The notes: generated from the sequence alone by a model not told the origin. Positions 1 to 9,129 are shown, numbered from the stretch's first letter. The stretch: DNA of 22,529 nt from Halocafeteria seosinensis (GCA_001687465.1 LVLI01001425.1:1-22529); one strand, 5' to 3'. Translations and numbers: made by a program.

Positions 1-58
<58 letters not shown>
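1..58. repeat. (GT)29 dinucleotide microsatellite
   Basis: The window opens inside an uninterrupted GT dinucleotide run of 29 units. It reaches the window edge, so its full length is unknown. The Cys-Val reading frame that runs through it is an artefact of the repeat. Confidence 0.97.
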
Positions 59-61
<3 letters not shown>

Positions 62-379
62 GCGGCTACGACAGAATACATCTGCGCTTTCGAGCACCCA
101 TCATCACTGTGAGCGACTGTATCCCAACGGGACATCATGTCTTCGATGAGCTCTTGACCCTCGACATGCTGATAACATTCTCGACAGTCCACTGGGAAGC
201 CTATGACTTCCTACGCACTCAATGTCTTATCCACACGCCAATCGCAAGCTGCAACTGGCGTCGGTCCATTATCGTGCTGTGCAGAAAATGCTCCCTGAAC
301 TCTTCTTCCGCCTCTGCATCTGCGAACGAGAATCAGTGGCCGATATTTCGGAACCGTTGACTTCACAGTTCTCTACGCA
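59..379. other. Stretch with no supported gene
   Basis: Two overlapping plus-strand frames look weakly protein-like. One is open across about 61-240 and the other across about 222-419. Neither has a convincing start and I recognise no domain, so at best this is a decayed coding fragment broken by a frame change near 225. Confidence 0.4.
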
Positions 380-650
380 GTCGTCTGGAAGGGTCTGCGC
401 TAGCGTAAGGAACTGGTGAACGGATTAAACCGCCACACTTCGGTGTGGGCAGCACCGAATCCCCAATGAGTGCCCCACAGGAATCCTAAGTGCAGTACTG
501 AGAGTCTGAGAGACTGTGTTATACTGTAGGACATTTGCTGCCTTGATACATGCTTGCCTCTTGTGTGTATTAGTATTGATGGTACCGCTAGTATTCCACG
601 GCTAACGTACACCAGTTCCTCACGCTAGCGCAGACCTCCTAACAGACGAC
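380..650. mobile_element. Compact element with ~40-bp inverted arms (MITE-like or foldback)
   Basis: The left arm (380-418) and right arm (610-650) are inverted copies. Both contain GTCTGCGCTAGCGT followed by AGGAACTGGTG when read inwards. They differ by one base in the inner 27 bp, and the outer GTCGTCTG blocks match across a 2-nt gap. The 191-bp centre has no plausible ORF. It carries a small perfect hairpin, CCACAC-TTCG-GTGTGG, at 433-448. This layout fits a non-autonomous inverted-repeat transposon. I found no clear target-site duplication, so the boundaries are tentative. Confidence 0.5.
433..448. repeat. 6-bp stem with TTCG tetraloop
   Basis: This perfect hairpin (CCACAC, loop TTCG, GTGTGG) lies just inside the left inverted arm. 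It could be part of the element's fold. No separate function is claimed. Confidence 0.4.
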
Positions 651-732
651 GGATTCTATCGGCGTCTGAAGCCCCGATTTCTGAAGAAATCAGAATCCCT
701 GTCAAACTGTAAAATATCATGTTGCTTGACCT

Positions 733-1530
733 TTACAATTTACCACTTAAAATATGGCCTATCCTCGAGTTGTACATCCTCTGCAGGTATGGGTCTTCGC
801 TATACTGCAACAGCTCCATTTGAAGGGCATCGCAGTATACACTGCGGAAAGATTGAAAGTCCCAACCTTGTTCCTCTTCAGATCCATCTTCGAAGTGTGC
901 TTCAAGCTGCTCTGCGAGCTTGATTAGAGTGGAGTGTTTGTTCTCGTCATCAAACTTCACACCGTGGGATATACTCCCAATTCTTCCACCTGTTTTTCCC
1001 GGTTCAAACTCAAAGACAACGAGCTGTTGCGATATATACTCAAAGTACACTCGTGGTTTCGAGACGGATAGAGATGAGTCCCCCCTGCTTTCATTTGGCA
1101 TTTCCACCGCCTTAGATATGGACAAGAGCCATTTGGCTACTTCCGGTCCGAGGTATCCATAAAGTTTCGACTCGTCAACCATTTGTGCCCACTCCTGTAG
1201 CGGCCACTGACGAGTAGTTTCAAAGTCCGGAATGCGTCGATTCGCGTATAGCTTACATCTTGCAGTATACGTCGGATGCCAACTTGAAACGCAAATCTGA
1301 GCCTTTTTCGCTGCCTCGTTCACGAAGATCAAGTACGACATGTCCCCCATTATTACTGTAATAGATGAGCAATACAAATCCGATACACAATACTGAAATT
1401 GATATACGTTTGGGTTGCGGGAGGAAAAGAGACTCTTAAGAAAGCAAAATAACTCAATTCCTTCTGGAAAGTGAGTGTATTCGAAGTTTTCGTCCAGAAG
1501 ATTTCGAAAACGTTCTACTTGTAGGCTCAA
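733..1530 (-). CDS. Orphan hypothetical protein, 5' end uncertain
   Basis: This frame is open for 265 codons on the minus strand and ends in TAA at 733-735. There is no ATG at its 5' end: the first codon after the upstream in-frame stop that could serve is TTG at 1530, and the first in-frame ATG is at 1350, giving a 205-aa product. The N-terminal part contains LLDENFEY, a diverged copy of the unit tandemly repeated just upstream at 1433-1765. The rest is mixed polar and aromatic sequence with an acidic patch (EDGSEEEQGW) towards the C-terminus. I see no signal peptide, membrane segment or known motif. It may be the last exon of a longer gene or a decayed gene. I cannot assign a function. Confidence 0.45.
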   Translation of the reverse strand: MSLQVERFRNLLDENFEYTHFPEGIELFCFLKSLFSSRNPNVYQFQYCVSDLYCSSITVIMGDMSYLIFVNEAAKKAQICVSSWHPTYTARCKLYANRRIPDFETTRQWPLQEWAQMVDESKLYGYLGPEVAKWLLSISKAVEMPNESRGDSSLSVSKPRVYFEYISQQLVVFEFEPGKTGGRIGSISHGVKFDDENKHSTLIKLAEQLEAHFEDGSEEEQGWDFQSFRSVYCDALQMELLQYSEDPYLQRMYNSRIGHILSGKL

Positions 1531-1765
1531 AATAACTCAATTCATTCCTTACTTTGGAAAGTGAGTATTCGAAGTTTTCGTCCAAGGCTCTTAAGGAAGC
1601 AAAACAACTCAATTCATTCCTTATTTTGGAAAGTGAGTATTCGAAGTTTTCGTCCAAGGCTCTTAAGAAAGCAAAACAACTCAATTCATTCCTTACTTTG
1701 GAAAGTGAGTATTCGAAGTTTTCGTCCAAAAGATTTCGAAAAAGTTCAACTTGAAGGCTTCAATC
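1433..1765. repeat. Tandem repeat array, 72-bp core period
   Basis: The block GTGAGTATTCGAAGTTTTCG recurs starting at 1561, 1633 and 1705, exactly 72 bp apart. A diverged copy starts at 1471, 90 bp before the first. The central units continue with an AAGGCTCTTAAG-AAGCAAAA segment. The two outer units instead share an AAGATTTCGAAAA-GTTC-ACTTG segment, so the array is bracketed by two ~60-bp direct repeats (about 1471-1530 and 1705-1763). On the minus strand the core encodes a 24-residue unit containing LDENFEYSLSK and RNELS. That frame is offset from the downstream orphan ORF. Confidence 0.9.
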
Positions 1766-2197
1766 TTACTGTCTCTATGAGGTTGTTCTCCCAAAATTGC
1801 ACCTACCAGTAGCTCAACCGGAACTTTAAGGAGGTACATGTGGCGTTGATATCGAGGAAGAAAAAACGAGTATCAGTATCCTGTAGTGGAACGGTATATT
1901 ATTATGGCCTAGCGGCCCCGGAACGCAGGAATCCAGTATACTGTGTATCTGCCCGTTGTGAGTCAACTTTTTACTAGGTGGCGCCATGCCTAGAATGTCA
2001 AAGAACTATGCTGATCCCTTTAGTGCTTACACGGGATCCAGTACAGTGCAAGCAGTGATAAGACTGAACCGGTAAACTTCACGTTCTGACGGTTTGTCAC
2101 TTCTTGAATGCAGGAGAGAGTTCAACTTAGTTGCTAGAGGACCAGTGATGCAATGTTACTTCCTCTGCTTCAATGAATAGCGAAAAATATCCTGGCG
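1766..2197. other. Intergenic stretch, nothing recognised
   Basis: Neither strand has a plausible ORF, tRNA-like cloverleaf or notable repeat here. It lies between the tandem array and the 3' end of the minus-strand leucine-rich-repeat gene. Confidence 0.5.
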
Positions 2198-3732
2198 TTA
2201 CGACCATGAATTGTGGGCGTCTTCGCGAAACGTTGCTCTCTCCAATCGCTCATGGAATCCCCAGGCTTGACGAGGGAGGGTCTCATTGTTGACAACGTAC
2301 AAGTTCGCCAGAGGCTTCAGCGCATGCCTCGTAATGGTTACTTGAAAACTGCCCTTGTAATTGAGCATCTTCAAACCATGCAGGTGCTTAAATGCACCAT
2401 CGCTAATCGTTGGTTGTGCGCAACCCCACATATCAAGGAACGTTAGACGAGACAAGCTACGAAAACCGTAGTCTGTAATAGTTGTTTGGCAACAGTTTCT
2501 CATTTTGAGACCAGACAGCTGCGTCAGATGCTCAAACATGGTGTCGGACAGAGCAGTACTGTCACATTCGGAGATATCTAGGTAACTCAGCTTCGATAAG
2601 TGCCGAAACGCAACATTTGTCACACGACTGGCTGAGGGAGAGTCTGATTGGGTTGAGAACTCTGCAAAACAAGCTGAAGATGTCCAAACTTCCGAACTTA
2701 AGCACCCACGCATGGTCAATGATCGTAGCGACCATAAGTTCCTAAATCCCTCATCTGTTATAGTAGACTGAATACAGCTAGAAATATCGAGCCGAGTCAA
2801 TTTTCCCCGGAGATGTGTAAATACCCTATCACATATCTTTGACTGGTAACATCCGCTCAGGTTGAGGCTCTTTAGATTTTCCATTTGCACACACAGCGAA
2901 GAAGATATGCCCTCTTGAGTACAATGACTGATATCAACGTAACCAAAGACTCCATATGTTGAAATGCATTGTCTGAAATGCTGCTCTGATCGCATCTGAC
3001 CATGGTTAGACTGCTGAGACTTTGCGCGCACCCTGCATCCGTCAATGTAGATTGGCGGCAGCCGTTCATTTTGAGGCTCGTTAACCGGGTCAAGTGTTGT
3101 AACCCTCTGTCAGTTATTTCCGTTTGAGTGCACCCACTTATGTCGAGAGTTTGTAACCTGTCCGACAGCTGAGCAAAGGACGCATCTGTCAGTGTCGATT
3201 GATTGTACCCTACCATGCGGAGACTGGGCAGTAACGTCAAGTGGCGAAACGCGTCATCGGTGACCTGAGTGCATTCGGAAATATCCAAACTCTTTAGCAA
3301 ATGGAGGTGCCGAAATGCTGCATCTGTGATCTGCCAGCTATTGCAGCCAGAGAGTTCCAGATGGCGGACACTTGCCAATGCCGTAAAATGGTTGTCATTG
3401 AACGCCGTGATTTGACCATCGTGGGTCTCTATCCGGAATTGCGACGGCAATTTCACGGTACCTTCGAACTGGGAGTACCAATCCGCATTCAAGGGAACAG
3501 TTGAAATACCGCGCGTTGTGTGACTCGTTTGGCTGCTGGTGGATTCTCGATCCTGGTGCAGTCGCAAGACACATTTTGGCCATGGGACCTTGCGAGCGCT
3601 GCTCTCCTCAGACCTTCTCCCCTTCTCTACTTGTTCCCAGAATGCCAACGTCGCCTCCAAGGACGACCCTACCTCTCGCCATTGCAGCCACGTCAGGTAC
3701 GTTATGAACAAGGACGCTGTGGTGGCACTCAT
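2198..3732 (-). pseudogene. Leucine-rich-repeat protein gene split by a single-base frameshift
   Basis: Two overlapping minus-strand frames together encode one LRR protein. The upstream part runs from ATG at 3732 to about 2936, and the downstream part from about 2935 to TAA at 2198. About 13 repeats of 24-25 residues follow the pattern (T/S)D-x-x-F-x-x-L-x-x-L-x-x-L-(D/N)-(I/M)-S-x-C, like the cysteine-containing LRRs of F-box/LRR (AMN1-type) proteins. The repeats stay in register on both sides if one base is restored where a VTL frame should pass into DISHCTQ, which places a -1 change at about 2935. One repeat further upstream is two residues short, and another, further downstream, carries a ~20-residue Ser-rich insertion. 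The N-terminal ~60 residues (for example YLTWLQWREV) vaguely recall an F-box but are not convincing. The frame stays open above 3732 only through non-ATG codons. It is either a recent pseudogene or a sequencing error; I found no intron that repairs the frame. Confidence 0.7.
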
Positions 3733-4119
3733 CCTGTTGATTGCGTCCAACGGCTCTTTTTGATGAAGTGTCCTCCAAAGTCGGGGACCAGGTCGACAGT
3801 ATACAGAGAAGGTGGAAAGACAGCATCCAATGCCCCTCGCAAACGTCAACCGAACGAATGCAATGAGAGGATAATACAATGTTACCTATCGGGTGAGCTA
3901 CTCAACACATACAACCAGGTCCTAACTGAATTCCTAGGCCGGGATCACAGCAGAGACAGAACGGCAGACCACAGCGGAGATGCTCAATATTGGGAGAAGC
4001 GAGAACGCCGTGTGTATTTTCAATGCGTTCCACTTACAGGTACTGCATTACATTTAGGTCCCCCATTCAACTGTTCTAATGGAGACACACACAAATCCAC
4101 ACGTCGTCGGTCAAAACAA
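3733..4119. other. Intergenic stretch between two minus-strand genes
   Basis: This holds the 5' flank of the LRR gene and the 3' flank of the secreted repeat protein. The long plus-strand frame through here is antisense to both genes and has no domain. I see no convincing regulatory element. Confidence 0.45.
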
Positions 4120-6015
4120 TTAAGGCAAAACATCGTCAGAACATGTTTCCGAGGGATCCGCTTTCACCGCGTTCCGGCGTTGTATTATCAAGAAATTTAC
4201 AAACGGCTCAACATGTTCATCCGTCTCGTCGCAAAAGTCGTTGCCGTCTTCGTCCCGACACTTCCATTGGACCTCGTCGAAGGGCATAGCTCTCACGTAG
4301 GCCAAGCAAAACTCTTCATCGATAATATGAGCAGACATAGCAGCATTGCGAGTAGATACATACATGATATCAAACTTGGAGCAGTTCGTATACCCTGCAA
4401 TGCCACACGTTTCATAGTCGTAAAGAGATACATTGGCTGCCCAATGTCTTGGTTCGGCAATATCATCGGCGGTAAATGTGATGTTTACGGTGCCAGTGTA
4501 AATAGCACTAAAGCCCTCACCACCGCCGATATGAATATTTCCCGTGGCGTGCTTCCTCTCGTCACGCCCCGGGTTGACGTGAATGCTTCCCGACTGCTCC
4601 CCATCCCAGTCACCTCCACTGAGATACAAATCTTGTCCTTCACCAGCACGAACAGTGCCACCATTTGTATACTCTAATTCGTCACATTTTGCGTCGGCAT
4701 ACTGATCCTCACAAACGGATTCGGCGAAACTGACACTTGCATTACCAGACACAAAATGGAATGCACCTGGCTCCGGTTCACCATCCTCTTTGTCTCCGTC
4801 GCCAGCAGTCAGCACTACATCATGAGGAGCAATGTCGGCGCAGTCGGAATTGTTGCCGAAATCGCCACTGGACATGAAGAAGGAGGAGTAGCCAGAAGAC
4901 ATCATCACTGTGCCGTTTGCACCGGCGTCTAGCAAGATACCAACGAATTTGTCCTGTTCTGCATCATCGGAATGATCGCATTGAAGGGATTCTCCGAAAC
5001 CGATCATGGATTGACCGCTTTGCATCATGAAGCTAAGGTAATTCTCAATGTTATCATCATCTGCACCATCCTTCCTCAGTTCCGACAAACGCAAATGCGC
5101 ATCTCCGGCACGAAAACGGACCGAGGAGTTCACTTCCCCACCTAGGCTGAGAGTCGAATCGGATTGGTGGTCTGCAAACTGTAGACCATGGAATTCTTCC
5201 GCATCGTCGACTTCTCCAAATGACATGGAGCTTGTTTCGCCAGCACTCATATGTACACCCGCCTTTTCGTCCGAGCCAAAGCCCAAAATCCCTCGTCCAG
5301 ATTGAATAGTGCCATCAAAATTATCTGTGGAGGTGTCGGATTCGTGTAGGGATAACCTTGAATCCGCTTGGCTGAGTTCGGCACTCTCACCGCTCAACCC
5401 CAACTTCGAGTTCCCGATCCTCGCTGTGAAGCTTGACTTGCCTTCAATATTTACGGATGAAGAACGCAGGTTCACGTTGTCGGATTTGACATTGAGCTGC
5501 TCCTTAGTCCCAGAAATAGTGCTATTGCCATCTCCCTGACCCATACGGATAGTTGTTTCCTTGCCTTTGAACCATAGAAGCGCATACTCGCCACTTGCTT
5601 CACCGTCTGATTCGGCCATGTGACGCTCAAAGCGCTCAATATGACCGGACATTTCGGTATTCTTGCTGGACCCTTCAGCGTCCAAGTTCCGGTTAGCGGC
5701 AGACCCATCTTGGTCCTGGGACCCAGTGGGGGATTCCTTCTGTTGTTGTAAGAGGTGATACACGACTTTTCGTAGCTCCTTATTGTCCTGCTGTAATCGA
5801 GCAATATTGGATTGCAGATCCTGTAACAGTTTGTCTTCTTCGTTTGCCTTCTCTGCATCGTGATCGGATTCCGTTGACGATAAGCCAAATAAACTAGAAG
5901 CCTTATCGAGCAAAGATGAATCTTCGCTTTCAGCTGCAGCATCAGCTGCAGCTAATGTAGCCAACGCTAACACTCCTATTACACATGACAGAGCGAGCGA
6001 GTAAGAAAGCTTCAT
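4120..6015 (-). CDS. Secreted beta-repeat protein with 4-Cys C-terminal domain (paralogue A)
   Basis: This is a single-exon gene of 631 aa. The ATG at 6015 is chosen because a typical signal peptide follows directly (MKLSYSLALS, a hydrophobic core to about residue 20, then small residues suited to cleavage near 23-28). The frame above it has only non-ATG codons. Residues ~62-92 form a short coiled coil ending in DNKELRKVVYHL. Residues ~150-475 are acidic, Gly/Ser-rich and repetitive, with alternating hydrophobic residues around AG or SG turns (HMSAGETSSMSFGE, RFRAGDAHLRLSE, HFVSGNASVSFAE), which suggests a beta-solenoid or beta-hairpin stalk. Residues 476-631 form a conserved domain beginning GSIHVNPG and GGGEGFS, with the Cys pair CGIAGYTNC, FCLAYV, and a last Cys at ETCSDD. 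N-glycosylation sequons such as NVS and NIT are present. It is homologous end to end with the next gene on the same strand. It is probably an extracellular or cell-wall protein. I know no named family. Confidence 0.85.
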   Translation of the reverse strand: MKLSYSLALSCVIGVLALATLAAADAAAESEDSSLLDKASSLFGLSSTESDHDAEKANEEDKLLQDLQSNIARLQQDNKELRKVVYHLLQQQKESPTGSQDQDGSAANRNLDAEGSSKNTEMSGHIERFERHMAESDGEASGEYALLWFKGKETTIRMGQGDGNSTISGTKEQLNVKSDNVNLRSSSVNIEGKSSFTARIGNSKLGLSGESAELSQADSRLSLHESDTSTDNFDGTIQSGRGILGFGSDEKAGVHMSAGETSSMSFGEVDDAEEFHGLQFADHQSDSTLSLGGEVNSSVRFRAGDAHLRLSELRKDGADDDNIENYLSFMMQSGQSMIGFGESLQCDHSDDAEQDKFVGILLDAGANGTVMMSSGYSSFFMSSGDFGNNSDCADIAPHDVVLTAGDGDKEDGEPEPGAFHFVSGNASVSFAESVCEDQYADAKCDELEYTNGGTVRAGEGQDLYLSGGDWDGEQSGSIHVNPGRDERKHATGNIHIGGGEGFSAIYTGTVNITFTADDIAEPRHWAANVSLYDYETCGIAGYTNCSKFDIMYVSTRNAAMSAHIIDEEFCLAYVRAMPFDEVQWKCRDEDGNDFCDETDEHVEPFVNFLIIQRRNAVKADPSETCSDDVLP

Positions 6016-7203
6016 TGTTGGAACTACCGTTGGGGGGAATATCCCCACTATACAAGAGAAGAACAACAGCTATAGCGTCGAAAGACTAAGTCCGGATTTT
6101 GGATGCGTTCAGTATATCGCTGACTCCTGAGAAAAGCAGGCCTGCACAAGTGGAGCAAGGTAGCCGATTTTGTAGCTTCCAGTCATCCACCCAGCAACAC
6201 TCTGCAGTAGCTTCAGCACAAAATAAAGTACGGTACCCAACAAGACACTGGGTGGAGAATTACTTTGTAGGTACAAAACTCTACTCTCGAATATCCAAAT
6301 CCCCAGGATGTCGCCAAGCCAACCGCCGTCCTCACTGTTGTCCCCCAGCCGCTTTCTCATGGATGGAACAACCAATCTCACGAGGGTTCAATTCAATTAC
6401 AGCGTACCACATACAGGAGCGACACCACCCTTCTGCTCTCACTATCCGTAGAACGACAGCGCATTGGGATTTGCGCCGTGAGTGAATGAGCCCTTTTTGT
6501 CATTTTTATCGCCCCTGTGCCCAAGGGAGATCCATGTCCCCCTCTGCACAACCCGCACATCTTCTATGCGATTTTTAGAGCACATTGCAATCGTCAACCT
6601 TCCTCAGCACACGCACAATCCCTTCTGTATACCGAGGAAGACCACCATGCAGGCCTTGGAAATCCCTTTAAACAGCCTGCGAAGAAAGCTTTTCCACACC
6701 GTTCGGTAGACGTTCTTTCCCCCCTTCCCTTTGTTTCAGACGCCCCCGTGGCACCCATTACAAGTCCAAAGTGTTAACATCAACATATTCACTTACCGAA
6801 CGACGTGAATAGACTCTTAGAGCGCCTCAATCACTCTACACGAGAGCCTTGTTGAAGACTCTCCCTCTCTCTGTGTTGATTTCCGCCGACCGTGTGCTAC
6901 ACTGTCCCCACACACGGGAACACGAAACAACAGGAAAACGAGCAAAAGGACAGGATGTACATCAACCTGTACCAAATATACGCATTACATTAAGCGCCAA
7001 ACACCAGGCAGCAATTTTCTCCGGGCGGAGGGCCCGGATCCGGGCGGCTGGCCCGGGACAAGGGAAGTCATCAAGTTGATGACATCAAGGGTTGATCAAC
7101 CCCCCCCCCCGCTCTGGCTGGCGGAAGAATACAACTTGTACGATACGGATGTGAAAAATAAAGTGTATTGACATTGGATAGAAAGGGGTGTGTTTGCGGT
7201 TGC
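6016..7203. promoter_or_regulatory. Intergenic region between the two paralogues
   Basis: This 1.2-kb spacer contains the presumed promoter of paralogue A and the 3' end of paralogue B. Just upstream of the paralogue A ATG is a GGGGA-ATA-TCCCC inverted repeat (6034-6046), followed on the minus strand by a TATA-like TGTATAG at about 6048-6055. Short plus-strand frames at 6099-6777 have no domain and I do not call them genes. The palindromic GC cluster at 7021-7110 is listed separately. Confidence 0.4.
7021..7110. repeat. Cluster of GC-rich palindromes ending in an 11-bp C run
   Basis: CCCGGATCCGGG (7033-7044) and CCCGGG (7052-7057) are perfect palindromes. They are followed by ATCAAGTTGAT and then the 14-bp perfect palindrome GGGTTGATCAACCC (7089-7102), which runs into C(11) at 7100-7110. 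It lies about 100 bp beyond the stop of paralogue B, so it may shape the 3' end of that transcript or be an unstable junction. Confidence 0.75.
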
Positions 7204-9129
7204 TCAGTCAAACAGCATGTCTTCGTCGCATTCTGCGGGAGAGTGGTCCACTTCAGCATTCAATCGCTGCACGATTAAGAAGTTCACCATACTCACATGC
7301 TCCCAGTCATCATCCTCCCACCATTCTTTACGGTATGGCTTAGCCCAGATATAAGCCAGACAAGCAGTTTCGTCAATAATTTCACCCGCCATCACAGCGT
7401 CGGGGCTATTCACAAAGAGCATGTCATGCCGATTACATTGTGTATACAAGGGAACACCACATCTGTCCTCAATGACATCAATTAGAGAAACATTTGCAGC
7501 ATAAATATCTGCACGCATTCCCTGGGCGTCTTCAAGGTGTGTAAAGTTGACAGACAGGGTAGCAGTAAAGATCCCTGAAAAGCCTTCGCCTCCACCAAGG
7601 TGTACGTTGCCTGCTTTTGGATCATCTTCTTCATCCAGGTCTTTGCCGGGGTTAACATGTACACTTCCAGGTGGGTCCCCTTGACTTGTCGACATGCCGC
7701 CTAGGAGATGCAGATCTCCCCCAGCGGAAGCGGACACCTCGGCGCCATCGTCGAACTCGTCATCCAAGCGGTTGTGGATACTAACCCGCGAGCTCCCTGA
7801 TTGAAAGTGGAGAGCACTGAATGTTTCAGAATCATAAGGCAAAGCCTCCCAAACAATGTCATGACGACTAAAATCGGAGCTGTTGCTAATGTCGGATGCA
7901 TACGTGCGTGAAGCTGTCGATAAGCTGGCTTTGCCCGCAGCAAAAACAGTGCTACCTTCGCTTCCACTGTCTATATGCATACTCGGAGCATGATAATAGG
8001 TTATGTCAGTTTCAGGATCTTTCCATTCTCCTTCACCCATTGAAATTTTGGCTTCAGAGTCGCTTTGTATGTGCAAACCAAATAAATGGTCATAGTCGAA
8101 GTCAGGACCATCTGGCTCTTTATCTTCTTGGACCGTCCACCGTGCTTGTCCTGCTTTGAACTGAAGCCGACCTGCATTGCCTTTGTTTGTCCCGATGAAC
8201 GCGGACTGCTGATCGCCTTTTGAGTTGCTGTGATGCAAAGCGAAATGTCCATCCCCCGGTCCATCGCTTGCTGCTTCGAGAGCCATGAATGAACCATCGC
8301 CAGAGCCAAACGTTACAGGAGAGTGAGGATTAGACTCATAAAACCCAACACGCGAGCGATTATACACAATACCACTCCAAGGAGGGATACTATCGCCATT
8401 GAACTCGACCGGGGCCAAACCCCCTTTCAACTGGACTGTCGATCCGGAGCTCCTGAAACCTGCACGATTATCGGCAACGATAATTTCCGAACGTTCTCCA
8501 TCTCCACTGCTTAGACTAACGTTGTCCATCAAATGCTGCGGATCATCAGAGTGTCCTCTCCCCATTCGTATGTTGTCAGCATGCAAGTTAATTTTGTTAG
8601 GATTCCTCACTCGGATCTCCTGGTTGTCGCCAGAGATAGAGCTAGTCGACTCATCATCGGTGGCATTTCCCAGACGGATGGAATTATGTAAACCTTCCAT
8701 CCTCAAGCGAGATTCATCGAGTGCACTCTTGGGCGTACGATCGTCTTGTAATTGGCGTTGGCGGGCTTCGAATTGCTCCACATGGTACTTCAAGCTGGCT
8801 TCTTCCTCATCTTTCTCGGGATCTCCCTGCGCATTCTGTTGCTTACGCACCAGGTGATACACGACAGCTCTTAGCTCCTTGTTCTCGGCCTCCAAGGCTT
8901 GTATTTCATCGTGTAATGCCGTCAAAACACTTTTCTTATGGACCTTCCAGGAGCTCGAAGAGACCCCTTTTTGACCTCCACTGGAGGATGCACTGGAACT
9001 GCTGCTCTGGATAACAATCACAAGACTCACAAGCACAAAGAGGAACGAGCATGTGGTCCATACACCTCGACTTGGCTTCGTATCAGCCCCCGAAGAAGAG
9101 GAGGCGGCCGACGCCTGCTGGGATTTCAT
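7204..9129 (-). CDS. Type II membrane-anchored beta-repeat protein with 4-Cys C-terminal domain (paralogue B)
   Basis: This is a single-exon gene of 641 aa from ATG 9129 to TGA 7204. The N-terminus is Ser-rich and lacks a signal peptide. Residues ~24-41 form one hydrophobic span (CSFLFVLVSLVIVI) preceded by Lys and Arg, as expected for a type II anchor with the C-terminus outside. A coiled coil follows at ~72-98, containing AENKELRAVVYHL, almost identical to paralogue A. Residues ~140-487 are degenerate Gly/Ser/Asp-rich repeats with alternating hydrophobics (TFGSGDGSFMALEA, QFKAGQARWTVQE, HFQSGSSRVSIH). Residues 488-641 are the shared C-terminal domain: GSVHVNPG, GGGEGFSGIF, CGVPLYTQC, ACLAYI, NFLIVQRLNAE, ECDED. 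The four cysteines match paralogue A, which suggests two conserved disulphides. Its 3' end lies 1.2 kb from paralogue A on the same strand, so the pair is a tandem duplication in which one copy is anchored and the other probably released. Confidence 0.87.
   Translation of the reverse strand: MKSQQASAASSSSGADTKPSRGVWTTCSFLFVLVSLVIVIQSSSSSASSSGGQKGVSSSSWKVHKKSVLTALHDEIQALEAENKELRAVVYHLVRKQQNAQGDPEKDEEEASLKYHVEQFEARQRQLQDDRTPKSALDESRLRMEGLHNSIRLGNATDDESTSSISGDNQEIRVRNPNKINLHADNIRMGRGHSDDPQHLMDNVSLSSGDGERSEIIVADNRAGFRSSGSTVQLKGGLAPVEFNGDSIPPWSGIVYNRSRVGFYESNPHSPVTFGSGDGSFMALEAASDGPGDGHFALHHSNSKGDQQSAFIGTNKGNAGRLQFKAGQARWTVQEDKEPDGPDFDYDHLFGLHIQSDSEAKISMGEGEWKDPETDITYYHAPSMHIDSGSEGSTVFAAGKASLSTASRTYASDISNSSDFSRHDIVWEALPYDSETFSALHFQSGSSRVSIHNRLDDEFDDGAEVSASAGGDLHLLGGMSTSQGDPPGSVHVNPGKDLDEEDDPKAGNVHLGGGEGFSGIFTATLSVNFTHLEDAQGMRADIYAANVSLIDVIEDRCGVPLYTQCNRHDMLFVNSPDAVMAGEIIDETACLAYIWAKPYRKEWWEDDDWEHVSMVNFLIVQRLNAEVDHSPAECDEDMLFD

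Noticed and set aside
1-360. Plus-strand frame starting inside the GT repeat
   Set aside because: The first 19 codons are microsatellite and the rest has no recognisable domain. At most it is a decayed fragment.
1433-1765. Regularly spaced repeats as a CRISPR array
   Set aside because: The units are contiguous direct tandem repeats without unique spacers, in a eukaryotic context.
3520-4677. 385-codon plus-strand open frame
   Set aside because: It is antisense to the N-terminal part of the LRR gene and the C-terminal coding region of paralogue A, spans their intergenic gap, and has no domain.
5472-5942. 156-codon minus-strand frame
   Set aside because: It overlaps paralogue A in another frame. 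Paralogue A has a signal peptide, conserved motifs and a homologous neighbour; this frame has none.
8399-8857. 152-codon plus-strand frame
   Set aside because: Antisense shadow of paralogue B, with no motif.
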